Assembly (NCBI RefSeq): GCF_000247695.1
Contig: NW_004624732.1
Coordinates: forward strand, 23,547,303 to 23,611,302
Source: Heterocephalus glaber
Lineage: Eukaryota; Chordata; Mammalia; Rodentia; Bathyergidae
Direction: 5' to 3'
Length of the DNA: 64,000 nt
Shown here: one piece after another, positions 11,244-23,784 of the stretch
How positions within the stretch are numbered: position 1 is the first letter of the stretch
Layout: every line of letters begins with the position of its first letter
Notes under the pieces: generated by a model
Seen by the model: the letters and a program-made list of their open reading frames with translations, nothing else
Told to the model about the DNA's origin: nothing
Database searches by the model: none
Made by a program: the position numbers and the translations under genes

Positions 11244-11628
11244 TAGTAGTTACAGTGAGCAAGTCACCAGAATAACTTTGGGAATTTATTATTTACTTTC
11301 TTTCATATTTACTCTCTTCCTTATTTACTGTCTTCCATTTAGAGATTTTGATCAGTTAAGCCTGCATGGGACCTAGGCAGGCTCAGTTTTAACCCTCTGA
11401 TGATTCTTAAATACCTCAAAGGTTGAGAACTCTGCATTCTATATTTATGCTATCAGTGAATGAATTAGCTTTTATAAATTTAAAGACTTGTTAGATCCTC
11501 TTCAAACGATGCAGATAATGGGAAAGACATAGCCCCCAATCTCAGATCTCTCCAGGTATACATCTATTTATTAGTTTAGAATGTATCTTAAACACTGTGG
11601 AGGCATAAATGTGTATCTTCATAAAAGT

Positions 11629-11736
11629 AACAGCTAGATTTTTGCGGGGGGGGGTTGGATCAGGGATCAAACTTGAGCTTGCATGGCAGACACTGAAACC
11701 ACTGAGCTAAATCCCTGGCCCAACAGCTAGATTTTT
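11629..11736 (-). mobile_element. ID-like SINE with 15-bp target duplication
   Basis: The antisense ID body lies between two copies of AACAGCTAGATTTTT (11629-11643 and 11722-11736), a perfect duplication. Confidence 0.9.
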
Positions 11737-12232
11737 AAAAAATGATTTCTAAGGCACCTTTGCAGTTAGAGTCCTCTTATCCCCTTCCAAAACCTGTGAG
11801 GTGGGTGGGGAAGACCATGTCACTGTTTTGTCAATTTGCACATGAGAGACCATGGCCTACAAGATGGGAACTAGGAGGAGAACTAAGCCCTCCGTCTCTT
11901 AGCCTGCTGCTCTTTTCATGTGGACTGCATAGTCTCTTGGCTACATAATTGTGTTGGCTTTTATTGAAATTGTGGTTCATAAAGTCTTCTGGTCTTTTTG
12001 CCATGTGAATAGTTGCCAAACTAGATTTTCTCTTTTCTTTTAGTGCTTATATGCTTGCTTTTAAAAGATGTAAATTAAAGGTTTTATGTTTGTATCTATC
12101 TACCAAGATGGATCTGTTGGAAAAACCTAGAACTGGCCTTGTGCTCATCTGTTACTAGGGCACACTTGGGTGAGTCTTCTTTGTTCAGGATAGCTGAGGT
12201 CAGTGTTGTACTTTCCACCTGTCTCTGTAACT

Positions 12233-12345
12233 GCTTAATTAACCCTTTTTTTTTTGGGTACCAGGGATTGAACTCGGGACCTTGTGCTTTGAGGCAGGTG
12301 CCAGAACCACTGAGCTAAATCCTCAGCCCAGCTTAATTAACTCTT
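12233..12345 (-). mobile_element. ID-like SINE with target duplication
   Basis: The antisense ID body follows a T-run. It is flanked by GCTTAATTAACCCTT and GCTTAATTAACTCTT, one mismatch apart. Confidence 0.9.
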
Positions 12346-12466
12346 GAGGCAGAATCAATTAAATGTATTTATAGTGTTGTTACAGTAATAAAATAATATA
12401 GCAATAATAGAGAAAGTCGAGAGAGCAGAGGGGAAAACCCCAATTAAGCCATCTTAACATTAGCCT

Positions 12467-12552
12467 TTTTTGGGGGTTGAGAAGTGCTGGGGATTGGATC
12501 TGGGGCTTCGTGCATACTAGCAAGTGCTCTGTCACTGAGCTACAGGCTCTCT
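12467..12552 (-). mobile_element. ID-like SINE, older, antisense
   Basis: CTGGGGATTGGATCTGGGGC and CACTGAGCTACAGGC mark a diverged reversed copy. Confidence 0.65.
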
Positions 12553-12675
12553 CTTACCTATTATTTCTTAATGTAGCACCTTTTGAGATTCTCCATGTGT
12601 CCATACTTTGTAGTAAGTTTAGTTTTTGAAACACTTTATGAATAATTTCTTTGCAACTATGTAATATACATCATT

Positions 12676-12854
12676 TTTGTTTTGTTTTGTGGTTTTTGTT
12701 TTGTTTTTTTGAGACAGATTTGCTGTGCAGTTCAGGCTGGTCCCTTGACTCACTGTGTGGCCCAGACTTGCCTTGCACTGAAGACAATTCTTCTGCCTCA
12801 TCCTCCTGAGTACGTTGATTACAGTGTGCCTCACCATGCTTGGCACATCATTTT
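12676..12854 (-). mobile_element. B1-like SINE, antisense
   Basis: The T-rich tail is followed by GAGACAGATTTGCTGTGCAG and ends CCTCACCATGCTTGGC. ACATCATTTT occurs on both sides (about 12668 and 12845) as target duplication. Confidence 0.85.
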
Positions 12855-12979
12855 CATTTTGAAAATTTTCTCATGCAATATATGGGTTGATATGACAAAT
12901 TTTGGTATGCTATTTGAGTTTTTTAAAATTTGAGATTCTTGACATGCAGATATTTCTAATTTTGATATTACATATAATA

Positions 12980-14030
12980 CAATAACTTTTTGAATATAAC
13001 TTATGTTATTACTACCATAGAATGATTTCAATGAAATAATGTTTTTGAGTTAAGGGTATTATCATATTTATGATTTTTGGTACATATTGCCTGATTGCTG
13101 ACCAGATATTTGTACGTATTAATAATTTCCCCAACAATCGAAAGATATACCAGTTAAAAGTTACCACCTTCTGCTAATATAATTGAAGTATATTTTGTGT
13201 TACTAAAAGAGAAATGGTATATTGCTGTTCTTTATTATTGCTTATTTTGTGTTTATTTTAAAAATAAGCAATCACAAGATATTTGTGTGAAGGTACTGTA
13301 TGAAATTTTTATTGGTCACTGTATGCATATAATGGATCTCATTTTTTTGTGTTGACAGTAGCATTTCCAAAACTATTACATTTCTAGGTAAGCAGGCAGA
13401 AAATGCAGTTCTTGCTTTGTGGGACAGATTGGTGTATTTGACTACATTGGAATGTGACCTTACAACAGTTTTGTGACCTAACAACAGTTTTGTGACCTAT
13501 ATTTAAGTGTTTCTTTAAACAGTTGTATACTAGGGCCCACCCTGAGATATTTCGTAATCAGAATGTCTATGAGTGGGAGTGAGGTATGTTTTTCTTTTTG
13601 AACAGGTTCCATAAGTGCTTATGAGGCTACCAAAGTTTGAGAGCAGCCTCTAGGGACTACTTTCTAGCTAATTTTCTTCAGATTGTGTCTTTCCTGTGGG
13701 TAGAGGAAGACTATTATGAACAGTTGCTCAGACATGCTAATAGAGGCCTGTTGTATAGAGAATGAATTGTGTAGCAGTGCCCTTCCTAATGAGAAGAGTA
13801 GTTGGGGTCATTCTAGGAACAATGAGCCAGTCTTTGTAAGAGAAATTGAACTGCATTAAAACAGCTTCTCGGAAATCTCATGGGGCTGGTGGCTGTGTTT
13901 TAAGCCCTCAAAAGTCATAGAGTTCTCCGGATCTGAACCCATTTCCTGCTCAGCCTTTGGTAGTCCTAAAGCTAGCACATGGACCATCTTATTGTCACAG
14001 TACCAAAAGCTGCCCTAGGTTTAATGGCCA
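12980..14030 (+). other. unique intronic sequence
   Basis: No gene or clear repeat seen. A short direct repeat, AACAGTTTTGTGACCTA, occurs twice near 13465-13500. Confidence 0.5.
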
Positions 14031-14190
14031 CCATTTGCCAAGCACTGCCCTCGGTGTTCTAGACATCCTTGTACCAGATCTTACAGTAATAGTTAAAGGC
14101 AGGTGCCATTTTCATTTTGTAATGAGAGGAAGCTGAGGCTTAGAGCAGTTGATTAATCCATGATCACACAGCTGTGGAGTAGCAGTGTTT
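14030..14190 (-). mobile_element. MIR SINE, antisense
   Basis: TTTGCCAAGCACTGCCCT, then AGGAAGCTGAGGCTTAGAG and ATCACACAGCTGTGGAGTAG follow the reversed MIR order. Confidence 0.7.
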
Positions 14191-15421
14191 TTCAGATTCT
14201 TTGGCTTTCTTTTCGTTTATCTCTTTTTTCTGTCTTTTTTGTTTCTAGCTCAGGTTGTTCCTCATTCATGAAAGATCGGTAGGCTGCCTTGGTAGAAGTA
14301 CTGTATCCTCCCAAATGCAGCATTTGAAGACTACTCCCTAGTTAGAAGGGTTGTGGGGAGAGAAGCTTCCCATTAGAGTTTGTATAAGGCTTAGATCTGA
14401 TACCAGTAGTACCTTTTAGATTAGATTCCCTGATTTGAAGTCAACCCTTAGATAATCCAAATCACCGAAGAACTAATACAGACTTTTTTCCTTTTAATTC
14501 ATTATGTGCACACGTGTGTACATGTGTGTATACAAGTGTGTGTATGCATGTTACTGTGGATTGAACCGAGGGCTTCACACATAAGAAAATATACCATTGT
14601 AGCCATTTGTGAGCATACAATTCAGTGGCATTAATTACTTTCACAGTTTGCCACCATCCCCACAATCCGCTTCCAGATCTTTCCATCACTCCAAATAGAA
14701 ACTCTACCTGTGAGGCAGCAACTCCTTATTTCTCTTTCCCCTACTCTCTCATACTTTCTAATCTTCTTTTGTCTCCATGGATTTGCCTGTTCCAGATTTT
14801 TCATGTTAGCGGAATCATACAATCTTTGTCTTTTTGTGATTAGCTAATTTTGCTTAGTATAATGTGTTCAAGATTCATCTGTTTCATAGCATATACAGTA
14901 TCTTAATGCCATTTCTTTTTTATTGCTGAATAATATTGTTATATGGATATACCATATTTTATTCATCTGTTGGTGGAATTTGACATGTTTCCACTTTGTA
15001 GTTATTATAAATAATGCTGAAGTATACGTGGTATACAAATATCTCTGTGATTCTCTGCATTTCTTTTGGGTGTGTACCTTGGAGTGGAATTTTTGGGTCA
15101 TGTGGTAATTCTGTATTTAACTTTTTGGAACAAATGCCAAACTGCTTTTCACAGAGGCTGTACCACTTTACTTTCTCTCCATCACTGCACAAGAGTTCCA
15201 GTTTCTCTTTAGCCTCACCAATACTTATGATTTTGTTTCATAAAAATTACTTTTATTATATTTATTTACAGAATGTGTGAAGTAGCATCGCATTGGAGTT
15301 TTGATTTGAATTTCCACAATGATTAAGGTGTTGAGTAGCTTTTCAGGTGTTTAGTGGTCATGTGTATGTATACTTTGGAGAAATGTCTGTTAAAATCCTT
15401 TGCCCATTTTTAAATTGGGTA

Positions 15422-15424
<3 letters not shown>

Positions 15425-15461
<37 letters not shown>
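15425..15461. repeat. (TG)n microsatellite
   Basis: About 18 uninterrupted TG units adjoin a SINE inside the L1. Confidence 0.95.
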
Positions 15462-15464
<3 letters not shown>

Positions 15465-15633
15465 GGGAATTGAACCTAGGGTTTCACACTGAGCTACACG
15501 CCCGGCCTTTTTTATTTTTTATTTTGAGACATAGTTTTGCAAAGTCATAATTTGCCCAGGCTGGGCTCGAACTTGAGGTCCTTCTGCCTCAGCCTCCCAA
15601 AGTACTGGGTAATGTGCTACTGCATCTGGCTTG
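15462..15633 (-). mobile_element. B1-dID composite SINE, antisense
   Basis: The ID half (GGGAATTGAACCTAGGG to GAGCTACACGCCCGGCC) is followed by a T/A linker and the B1 half (GAGACATAGTTTTGC to TGCTACTGCATCTGGC). Confidence 0.8.
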
Positions 15634-16260
15634 TCTTTTTGTTGTTGAGTTCTAGAAGTTTCTTGTCTATTCTGGTATAAATCCCTTATCATATATATGA
15701 TTTGTAATTATTTTCTGTCCTTAGGATAATGACCTTTGATGCACAAAAGTTTTAAATTTCAATGAAGTCCAACATAGCTGTGTTTTCTTTTGTTGCTTGT
15801 GGTTATGGTGTCGTCTCTAAGAATCTGTTGCCAAATCCAAAGTAATAATGATATATCCATGTGTTCTCTTCTAATATTTTATAATTTTAGTTCTTATATT
15901 GAGGTCCTTGATCTACTTGAGTTAATTTTTATGCATGGTATGAAGTAGGGGATTCAAACTCATTCTTTTGTATCTAATTATCCTAGCACCATTTGTTGAA
16001 AACTAATAAAAGCTTACATTCTGTGTAATTAATTAATTTCTTATATTCTGTGTCACTCAGTGTCATTTATATTTTACTTTGGGCATTTGACTTTGTTGGA
16101 CACTGCATCTCGTCTTCTTCCTTTAAAACAGGATACATGAATATTATGTGTGTTACTGCTTTGCCTCTTAATATATAAGATATTTAATAAATATGAGTTT
16201 TCTTTTCTTTTTTAAATTGTATATTGTTATTTAACTGTGATTTTATTTTTATTTTATTTT

Positions 16261-16344
16261 AGTTTTGGAACTGTGGATCGAACCCAGAGCCTTTCTTATA
16301 TCTGCTAAGCACATGCATTCCCACTGAGCTATGCCTGAAGCCCC
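16261..16344 (-). mobile_element. ID-like SINE, older, antisense
   Basis: GTGGATCGAACCCAGAGCC and CACTGAGCTATGCC are reversed B-box and A-box regions. Confidence 0.7.
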
Positions 16345-17690
16345 CTGTTTAACTTTGAAATAGCTTGTATTCCACAGATAGATTTTAAGTACCTTCAGAG
16401 TATGAGTGTATGCTGTACTTGTTTCCCAATTTCCCTCTCTGTTGTGGAGGGAATGTTTCTATAGTACCTAATCTGATACTGCCCACATCACTGTGGTGCC
16501 TAATCTGGTGGTATTCCAATGTTGTCTTTAACTTTTATTGATTGAATTGTGATGCTGAACAGATCTTTATGAATACATTTAGGTAGTTGCCGAAAATCTT
16601 CCTTGGAAGATTATTGGTCTGTGTATTAAAGAATTCTACGTTTTTTACTCAGGTCCTTTAAAGTCACTTCCCCAAATATAGGGATTGATAGGTCTTTCAA
16701 TGCATTAGGAATTTTGGGGGGGTGATAGATGGTATTTGGATAAACATCAGGTAGCAGGGTACATTTTATGAGTGTCTGAAACACATTTAAATTGCTATAC
16801 ATGATTCTGGTGACTGAATTTTAAATTGGGAATTTTACTCATTTTAGGGTGATGTTGTATGACTTGACCTTGCGTTTTCCTTTTTGACAAATACTTAGTT
16901 TCAAAATTATTTTGAGTTTATGCAATGAGCATGTATTTTTCTAATAAAAAGTGAAATCAGTAACATTAGACAGTTCTTCTTTTGCATAGAAATTCCGAAG
17001 GTTAACTAGTGGAGAAGTATCTGCTGGCTGCTTCTCTGTGGGTCTCTGTTATCATATTTCCCCTCTCACACTGCAGTGTTCTGTGGTGTCTAGTGTTTCT
17101 TGTCATAGGCAGTGAAGCTTCCCTTGGGAGTCCATTTTGTAATTTGCAGTTTGGATACAATGAAGAGAAGCTCATCATGAAGGCTGGCCTATGGTAGTTT
17201 GTTTTTCAATAGACTTTTGCCTTTAAAGTAGGTGTTTCTGAGCATCTTGTTATGTAAACACTGAGGTACAGGTAATTTACCAGTTGTTTATTTTAGGAGA
17301 TCCTTATTAACAGTGGAAATGAAAAAAAGTATTTATCCTTTTATTTTCTAATTCCAAACACCATAACATGAGAGAGGACAGAACAAATATAGTATTTTAT
17401 ATGTTTTAAAGATAATTGTCAGTCAACTAAGAGATTCATCAAGAGCTTAAATTCTCTTAGGAATAATGGTTAATGTTAGGAGCATTAGGAAGGAGGGATG
17501 TTGTTTTCTTTTACTACCTCCATTCTTCTTTAGGGAAAAGTTGGGCTGGTATATATCCAAATCTGTATACCTAGTATATATCATTGGCCTGCAAAGTTTG
17601 ATCCAAAGAATATTTATTTTATTGTGTACATTACCCACCAGGCATAGGCTCCCATTCTGAGAAGGGTGGCCCTTTAAAAAGAATGCTGTC
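16345..17690 (+). other. unique intronic sequence
   Basis: AT-rich sequence without recognised gene or repeat. Confidence 0.5.
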
Positions 17691-17832
17691 AGCCAAGCAT
17701 GCTGGTGCATGCCTGTTGTACCAGCAGCAGTGAAGAGGCTGATGGGAGTTCAAGCCTAGCCTGGTCTGCATAACAAATCCAGCTTAAACTATGGACTACT
17801 TAGTGAGACCCTATTTTAAAAAAAAAAAAGTG
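17691..17832 (+). mobile_element. B1-like SINE
   Basis: CCAAGCATGCTGGTGCATGCC begins a diverged B1 body that ends GTGAGACCCTATTTT and an A-tail. Confidence 0.8.
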
Positions 17833-18493
17833 AGCTGATCTGATTGAGCTGGGCTAATGATTAGTGTGACATTGTAGCTTACGTTGTTGAGCTTACTGAT
17901 TAGCAGTGATTGGCATGCCGGGCACATTGTTTATGGCCTAGAACTGCATTTCTAAAGTAAACATCATAGAAAAAGCTTTCGATTCCATCATTCTTTTCAG
18001 AATTTGGAGTAGATGTCTAAAATTGTCAAAGGAGCATTTGTTTGGACAAAATGACAATATTTAGCTGAATTTTATAGTAATGATTTTATAGAATCATGAA
18101 AGAAAGATTCAGCACTGGGAAATTGGGAATATCTCATTATAATCGTTTGGTTACCTGACCTCTTGTGGGAGGGATAGGAACAGGAAGGGGTGCAGAAAGG
18201 TGTATTAAGAATTGAGGGGGCGGGAGAAAAAAAAAAGAATTGGACCTAAAAATGCAGAGCCTTTAATAAAAACTGCTGCCATTAAGTAAGAGAGTTATTC
18301 TAAGCGACAAGTAATTGAGATTGAACAAACTATATAACTTGAACACAATCTTCAACAGACTTCACCAGTGTACTTAAGAACAGAGAGAAAGGTCTCAGCC
18401 TTATTTCCAAAGAAGTCTGTGTCTAAGAGGGAGATGGCTATGATTCAATGCCTTAAGTATGCAACTACAGAAAGACCAAAGAGGGAGGGGCTC

Positions 18494-18836
18494 TGGTAGG
18501 CTTGATTATGTCTCTCCAGTTTCATGTATTAGAAATTTAATTCCCAAATTCCTCTTTGGGAGGAAATTAGGATTAGATAAGATCATGAGGAGAGGCCCCC
18601 ACAGTGGCATTAGGGGCTTTCTATTGAGAGAGACCCGAGTTAGCACACTGGGTGCCTCACCATGCGGTGCCCTCTGCCATGTTCTAATGTAGCAAGAAGT
18701 CTCACCAGGTGCTTGTCCCATGTTCTTAGGCTTCCCAACCTCCAGAACTGTGAGCCAAATAAATTTCTATTCTTTATAAATTACCCAGTCTCAGGTATTC
18801 CATTATAGCAGCAGAAAATAGACTTAAAACAGTCTC
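18494..18836 (+). mobile_element. MaLR LTR (MST/MLT type)
   Basis: It has the MaLR 3' end: AACTGTGAGCCAAATAAATT (with the AATAAA poly-A signal), then TTACCCAGTCTCAGGTATTC. The 5' part includes GGAGGAAATTAGG and GATCATGAGG. Confidence 0.75.
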
Positions 18837-18839
18837 ATA

Positions 18840-19370
18840 ATTGGGCTGGGGAAAGAGACTTGGCCCCTTCTGGTTTTGACCTGAAGGTGTGAGGTTCTGA
18901 GTCAGATGTACAGCTCCTGGTAGGCACTCTTGGCCTGTCTCTTGACTTCCATTCATGACAGACCTGCGTAACTTGGGGACATAGCTTGTGACCATGGGAT
19001 AAGGAGATTGACTCTGGGCAGTAGTCATGCCATGTTCTAATTCTGTGAAGTGGCCACAGGGAAGTCAAGAAAGCACCTTTGCTGAGAGAAGAAGGCTGTT
19101 TGAAACTAACATCATTTAGAGCCTCAGATTTTGATAAAATAAGGACTCTTCTATTTTCAGATCTTTACTTGAATCAGATGATCAGTAATTCAGTTTTGAA
19201 ATTTTGGGACTTGGAGTTAGACATTGTCCTTTTGGGAAATTGGTTACTGTTGCACTTGCTTCTGATAATGATGGCATATATATACGCTGTATTTTTCATT
19301 GTAGTTACAAGCTTACTACATGCATTGTTGACTATAGAATTATAAAAATATCTAGGGGATGTTTCTTGTA
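18840..19370 (+). other. unique intronic sequence
   Basis: Nothing recognised. Confidence 0.45.
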
Positions 19371-19372
19371 AC

Positions 19373-19460
19373 TCTTTTTTTTCCCCAGGGCTGAGGATTG
19401 AACTCAGGGCCTTGCACATGTTAAGCAAAGACTCCATCACTGTGCTACCTCTCCAGCCTT
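19373..19460 (-). mobile_element. ID-like SINE, antisense
   Basis: GAGGATTGAACTCAGGGCC and TGCTACCTCTCCAGCC in reversed ID order. Confidence 0.75.
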
Positions 19461-19667
19461 TGTGTCCCTTTTTATTATGAGTGAATTTAAATGTTATTGT
19501 TGTAGTGGGGAGTTCTTTTCATCTTGCTTAAGTTACCTAGAAATGAGAATACTGCTAGCTAAATGCATGGAATTTTTCTGTGTAAAATATTCATTTTTGA
19601 ACAGGTATGTAATATATACACATAATTTAAAATTTTAAGTTTCCCTCCTTATTGCCATCTAATCTTC

Positions 19668-19752
19668 CCCAGAAGCCTTATCCATGTTAGGCAAAATCAG
19701 GGCCTTATGCATGTTAGGCAAGTGCTCTACCACTGAGTGTTCCCCTAGCCTT
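19668..19752 (-). mobile_element. ID-like SINE, degraded, antisense
   Basis: GGGCCTTATGCATGTTAGGC, then CTCTACCACTGAGTG; the 3' part is rearranged, with CATGTTAGGCAA partly repeated. Confidence 0.6.
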
Positions 19753-19983
19753 CTCTTTAATTTTTTAATGACTAGTATAGCTGACTATTGTGCTATTGTA
19801 TGTAAAATCGTAACTTGCTGAGCCTTCTGTAGGTTAACTTTTAGTTTTTTCTGATCGCTTGCATTTATAAATAATGCTGTGAAGCATAATTCTATAATGT
19901 TATTTTGCATATGCATAAGTACATAAATTTCCAGATATTCCCAGTTTGAGTTAAAGATTATGTGCCCTAAAATTTTGAGAGAA

Positions 19984-20050
19984 GGGCTGGGGATTTAGCT
20001 CAGTGGTTCCGCCCACTACGTCGAGAAAGTGCAAGGTCCAAAAAAAAAAG
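19984..20050 (+). mobile_element. ID-like SINE, first of a tandem pair
   Basis: GGGCTGGGGATTTAGCTCAG starts it. It lacks its B box and ends in an A-run that directly abuts a second ID element. Confidence 0.8.
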
Positions 20051-20150
20051 GACTGGGCCAGGGTTGTGGCTCAGTGGCACCACACCTACCTGGAGAGCAC
20101 AAGGTCCTGAGGTCAATCCCTGGTACTGGAAGAAAAAGACAAAAAATTTT
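20051..20150 (+). mobile_element. ID-like SINE, second of a tandem pair
   Basis: GGGCCAGGGTTGTGGCTCAG to GGTCAATCCCTGGTACTGG, then an A-rich tail. The two copies probably reflect insertion of one into the tail of the other. Confidence 0.8.
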
Positions 20151-20325
20151 TTTGAGAGATATTGCCAATTTGTTCATCTTAGAGGTTATAACAAAAGCCA
20201 GCCGGTAATAGACTTTGATATTTAATACATTTGAAAAATGTAATTTCAAAATAGCATTTAACCATGTTATTTGTCATTTTTGAATTAAAATATGACTGTA
20301 GTTCAGTGATCAAAAGTGAACTGAG

Positions 20326-20512
20326 GCCAGGTGCATCAATACACACCTGTTGTCCCAGCTACTCTGTAGGGTAAGGCAGGAGGATCATAAGTTTAGCCCA
20401 GCCTGGGTAGCTTAGTGAGACTCGGTCTCGAATGAATGAATGATCTGGATGTAGGTCTATGCGAAGGATGTGGGTCCAATCCCTTGTATGGAGGAAAAAA
20501 CAGAAAAAAAAA
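20326..20512 (+). mobile_element. B1-dID composite SINE
   Basis: B1 half GCCAGGTGCATCAATACACA to GAGACTCGGTCTCG, an ATGA-rich linker, and an ID half ending GGTCCAATCCC and an A-tail. Confidence 0.75.
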
Positions 20513-20995
20513 GAGAGGGAACTGAAGACTTATCTTGTTTTTGTCTTTTTGACTTGGTAAGTATTCCATGGCTGGATGAGTTTCAGGAATAAGCTTTGTT
20601 TCCTTATACATGTTTCCAGTGCTGCCTTCTGGAGATGAGTACTACATTCAGACAATTTCCTGAATCACTGCCTGTTTCGTTTTTTCAGTTCATGGTATAA
20701 TAACTGATGTTGGCTCTGGTATGAAGATTATAATTCTATTTAAGTTTACAACCAACTTTCTAGTATTTATTGGATGAAGTTTATCTAGAAAATATGAATA
20801 GATACTGTACTTCCTAATGTTTAAAACTTACATTTTAAAAATAAGTAATACATGGTTTAAAAGTTTAAAGGTATGCAAGGAAACAGTAAAATATGTTTTC
20901 TTCATCTTTATTCTCCCATATCCCATTGCTGGAGGCAACCACAGGTTTTAGTTTCTTAAACAGTCTTCCAGATGTATGTGTATTTACAAACCATT

Positions 20996-21105
20996 ACATG
21001 AGCTTTGGTTTTTTTTTTTTGGTACCTGGGATCTAACTCAGGACCTTGTGCTTTCAAGGCAGGCGCAGTACCACTGAGCTAAATCCCTGGCCCCTACATG
21101 AGCTT
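20996..21105 (-). mobile_element. ID-like SINE with 13-bp target duplication
   Basis: An antisense ID body between two copies of TACATGAGCTTTG (20996-21008 and 21093-21105). Confidence 0.9.
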
Positions 21106-21277
21106 TGTAAAGGCTGCAGCATTGTTTTATTAGTACCACCATTGTTCTTTTTAACATTTTTTATTTTTATTATATAAACAGTACATTTTTATTTTCAAAA
21201 ATATAGTTTTAACATTTTGGTGTACTTTTTCCATACTTTTTCTGTGAGTGAAGAATATTAAGTGGACACTTTTGTTT

Positions 21278-21895
21278 TTGAGCTTGATCTCACCATGTTG
21301 CCTATGCTAGTTGTATCAGTCAGTATTTACTGGAGGAACAGATTTAATGATAAACAAATATATAAGAATTTACAAGATTGGCTCACAATGACCACCCACA
21401 GAGTTTGATGAGAAAGAGTGCAGAGCCTCTGTCAGCACACTGGAGACCAAAGGATTTAGTAAGAGATCTGGAGCTCACTGCAGTGTCCTGTGCGAGTCTG
21501 TATCAAGAGGCCGATGGGTCTGTGATGGAAGGCTGAAGAGTCTGCACCAGATGTGGGAGAGACTGTAGTGGAAGCCAGGAGATAACTCCAAAGGTGAAGG
21601 AAAAGACTGGAGCTCCCCCAACAGAACAGAAGCAGATCTATCCTTCCTCATTTCCCCTTTATACCGTTTAGGTGCTGAGCTGCCCTAGGGTGGGTCCTCC
21701 ACACCCTAGGGTATGGAATTACTGAGGTGATTTAGTTAAGCTGCTCTTAACCAACTTCCCCAGTGGTTAATTAATCAATCAATCAATCAGTCAATCAACC
21801 ATCACACTGTTCTTGACCTCCTGGGCTTTAGTGATTTTCCTAGGTAGCCTCCTGAGTGGCTGGGATTACAAGCTCAGGCCACTGTGTTCAGCTTA
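21278..21895 (-). mobile_element. old B1-like SINE split by an LTR
   Basis: The left part (GAGCTTGATCTCACCATGTT, to about 21312) and right part (TTCTTGACCTCCTGGGC to about 21895) together make one antisense B1-like element. The middle is an LTR-like insert. Confidence 0.6.
21312..21806 (-). mobile_element. ERVL/MLT2-like LTR (tentative)
   Basis: The opening GTATCAGTCAGTATTTACTG and GGAGGAACAGATTTAATG resemble reversed ERVL-type LTRs. It carries an (AATC)n-like run near 21771-21800. Family is from memory; boundaries approximate. Confidence 0.4.
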
Positions 21896-22239
21896 CTTTT
21901 TATTTTCTAAACAAAAATGGCATAAATAAACTTTTCTAGTTTGCTTATTTTCACTAAAATGATTGTATTGATATCTTTATAGAGCTAATAAGAACATAGT
22001 ATATTGTCACTCTTAGTAGCTACATGATCTGCTGGTTTTGGATGTATCATAATTTATTTCCTCATTCTCAGTTCTGAAACATTTTAAGGTTATTTGATTA
22101 ATTTTTATGAATAGCTGGAACAAGCAACCTTATTCTATGTACACATTATGGAATACTAGACAGATTATTTCCTTAGATGAATTCTTTATTTTTATCAGCA
22201 ATATATTTGATTAAAGCATATATTTGATTATATTCAATT

Positions 22240-22394
22240 ACCTTTTTTGGGGGGGCAGGGTCCTGCTATGTAGCTCAGACTGGCCTTGAACTCACTATGT
22301 AGCTTAGGCTGGCCTCAGACTTGCTGCGACCTCCCTGCCTCAACCTCCCCAGTGCTGGATAATAGGCATATGGCATCATGCCCGGCTCAATTAC
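22240..22394 (-). mobile_element. B1-like SINE, antisense
   Basis: GGTCCTGCTATGTAGCTCAG through GGCATCATGCCCGGC. TCAATTAC on both sides is a likely target duplication. Confidence 0.85.
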
Positions 22395-23084
22395 ATTTTT
22401 AAGTGCTTTTCGTATAAATGTAGGTCTGGAGTGATTTTTAGTTTTTTTGTGTGTTTTAAAGAAAACCACGTCAATACTGAGTGGGAATCAGTGAGTGTTG
22501 GAAGCAGTCACAACTCAGTTTGGAAACTGAGTACAGTATCTGTGTGTAGCACAATTTGGTACATGTTTATATTGTTAAGGCACACGTCTCTTTTTGTGCT
22601 TTTCTTTTAGAAATTTCCATTAATCCATAAAACATGAAGGTCAACATGTTATTTTATTAATTGCAGTGTCTATAGTTTGAGAAATGTAGCAAAGTTTCCC
22701 TGTTAAGTGGAAGCTTAGTAAAGTATAGATTTAAAGTATATGTGTTTGAATTATGATCAAGGGAGGGTTAGGAAGTAGTATATGAAGTTGACTTTTCAGT
22801 ATGTCATTCCCAGCTGATGCTACAAATTATTTTTCCCTGCCATTTTACTTAGATTGCATTCAAAAGATATGAAGTAAATCCAGTAAGATCTGATTTGCCA
22901 ATGAATAAATGAGGTTCTGAAACTCATTTCAGTTTTCTTCCTTCAACAAGCACAGGGCTCTTTATCCTTGAAAGCTGTGTAATTCTAAAGTATTTTCTAG
23001 TCCATCAGGTTCCCCTTTCCTCAATATGAATCCTGGCTGGAGCAAGGAAGGGGAGAAAGGAAAATGGGCTTGGAGGATGAGGCA
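22395..23084 (+). other. unique intronic sequence
   Basis: No gene or clear repeat. Confidence 0.5.
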
Positions 23085-23470
23085 CTGTGTGTTAGTTACT
23101 TTTTCTCCTTGCTCGGACAAACTACCCAGCACCAAAAGTTAAAGGGGAAGGGGCTTATTTGGCTTACAGTTTGTAGAGGTTTCAGTCCATAATCAGCCAA
23201 CTCCAAGGCAGGGATGATGAGAAACAGGCATGGCAGAGCAGAAACTACACGGTGCACACAAAGCCAAGGTAACAATAGAGACTTAACAGTATCTTTGCCC
23301 CTTTTATCTTATTTAAACTACTTAGGGTGGGGTAGCACTCACACCCTTAATCCTATCGGCTTTGAGCCTAGCATTGGATCGTGAATCAATTCCAGTTTCA
23401 CATACTCTAGATCTAGCCTATGACGACATGAGGCTTTGGGGGGGACATCATATCCAAACCATAACAGGCA
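23085..23470 (-). mobile_element. MaLR-like LTR, antisense
   Basis: TTACAGTTTGTAGAGGTTTC and GTCCATAATCAGCC follow the reversed MaLR pattern also present at 43903-44432. It ends with ATCATATCCAAACCATAACA. Confidence 0.6.
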
Positions 23471-23784
23471 CCATAAACAAAAGCCTGTATTTTCATAGGA
23501 CCAGGGTATATCTAAGACAGAGACAGCCAGTGGTGCCTTTACACCTGTCTCACTGTTCTATGTATATTTCCTTTTTTTCTGTGCACTGAGGAGTCATCAG
23601 AAAAGCAGAGTCTAGCAGGAAAGCATCTTGATACACTGTTGGACTACATGGCTTACTTATTTTCTGCCCACTGTACTTGGAGCTTACTGAGGGTAGTGCT
23701 GACAGATTGGTTGGCACATTAGGTATTCACTGAATTTAAGAAACTAGAACCAAAAGCCTGATTAAATCATGTGTGTTTTTAAAG

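Larger units (their letters stand above)
14590..16012 (-). mobile_element. L1 3' region (3' UTR and end of ORF2), antisense
   Basis: The reversed L1 3' UTR is recognised from blocks such as TTTTGGGTCATGTGGTAATT. It continues with ATCCTTTGCCCATTTTTAAA and into ORF2 with CCTAGCACCATTTGTTGAA. It is interrupted by a (TG)n tract and a B1-dID SINE. Multiple stops. Confidence 0.8.
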
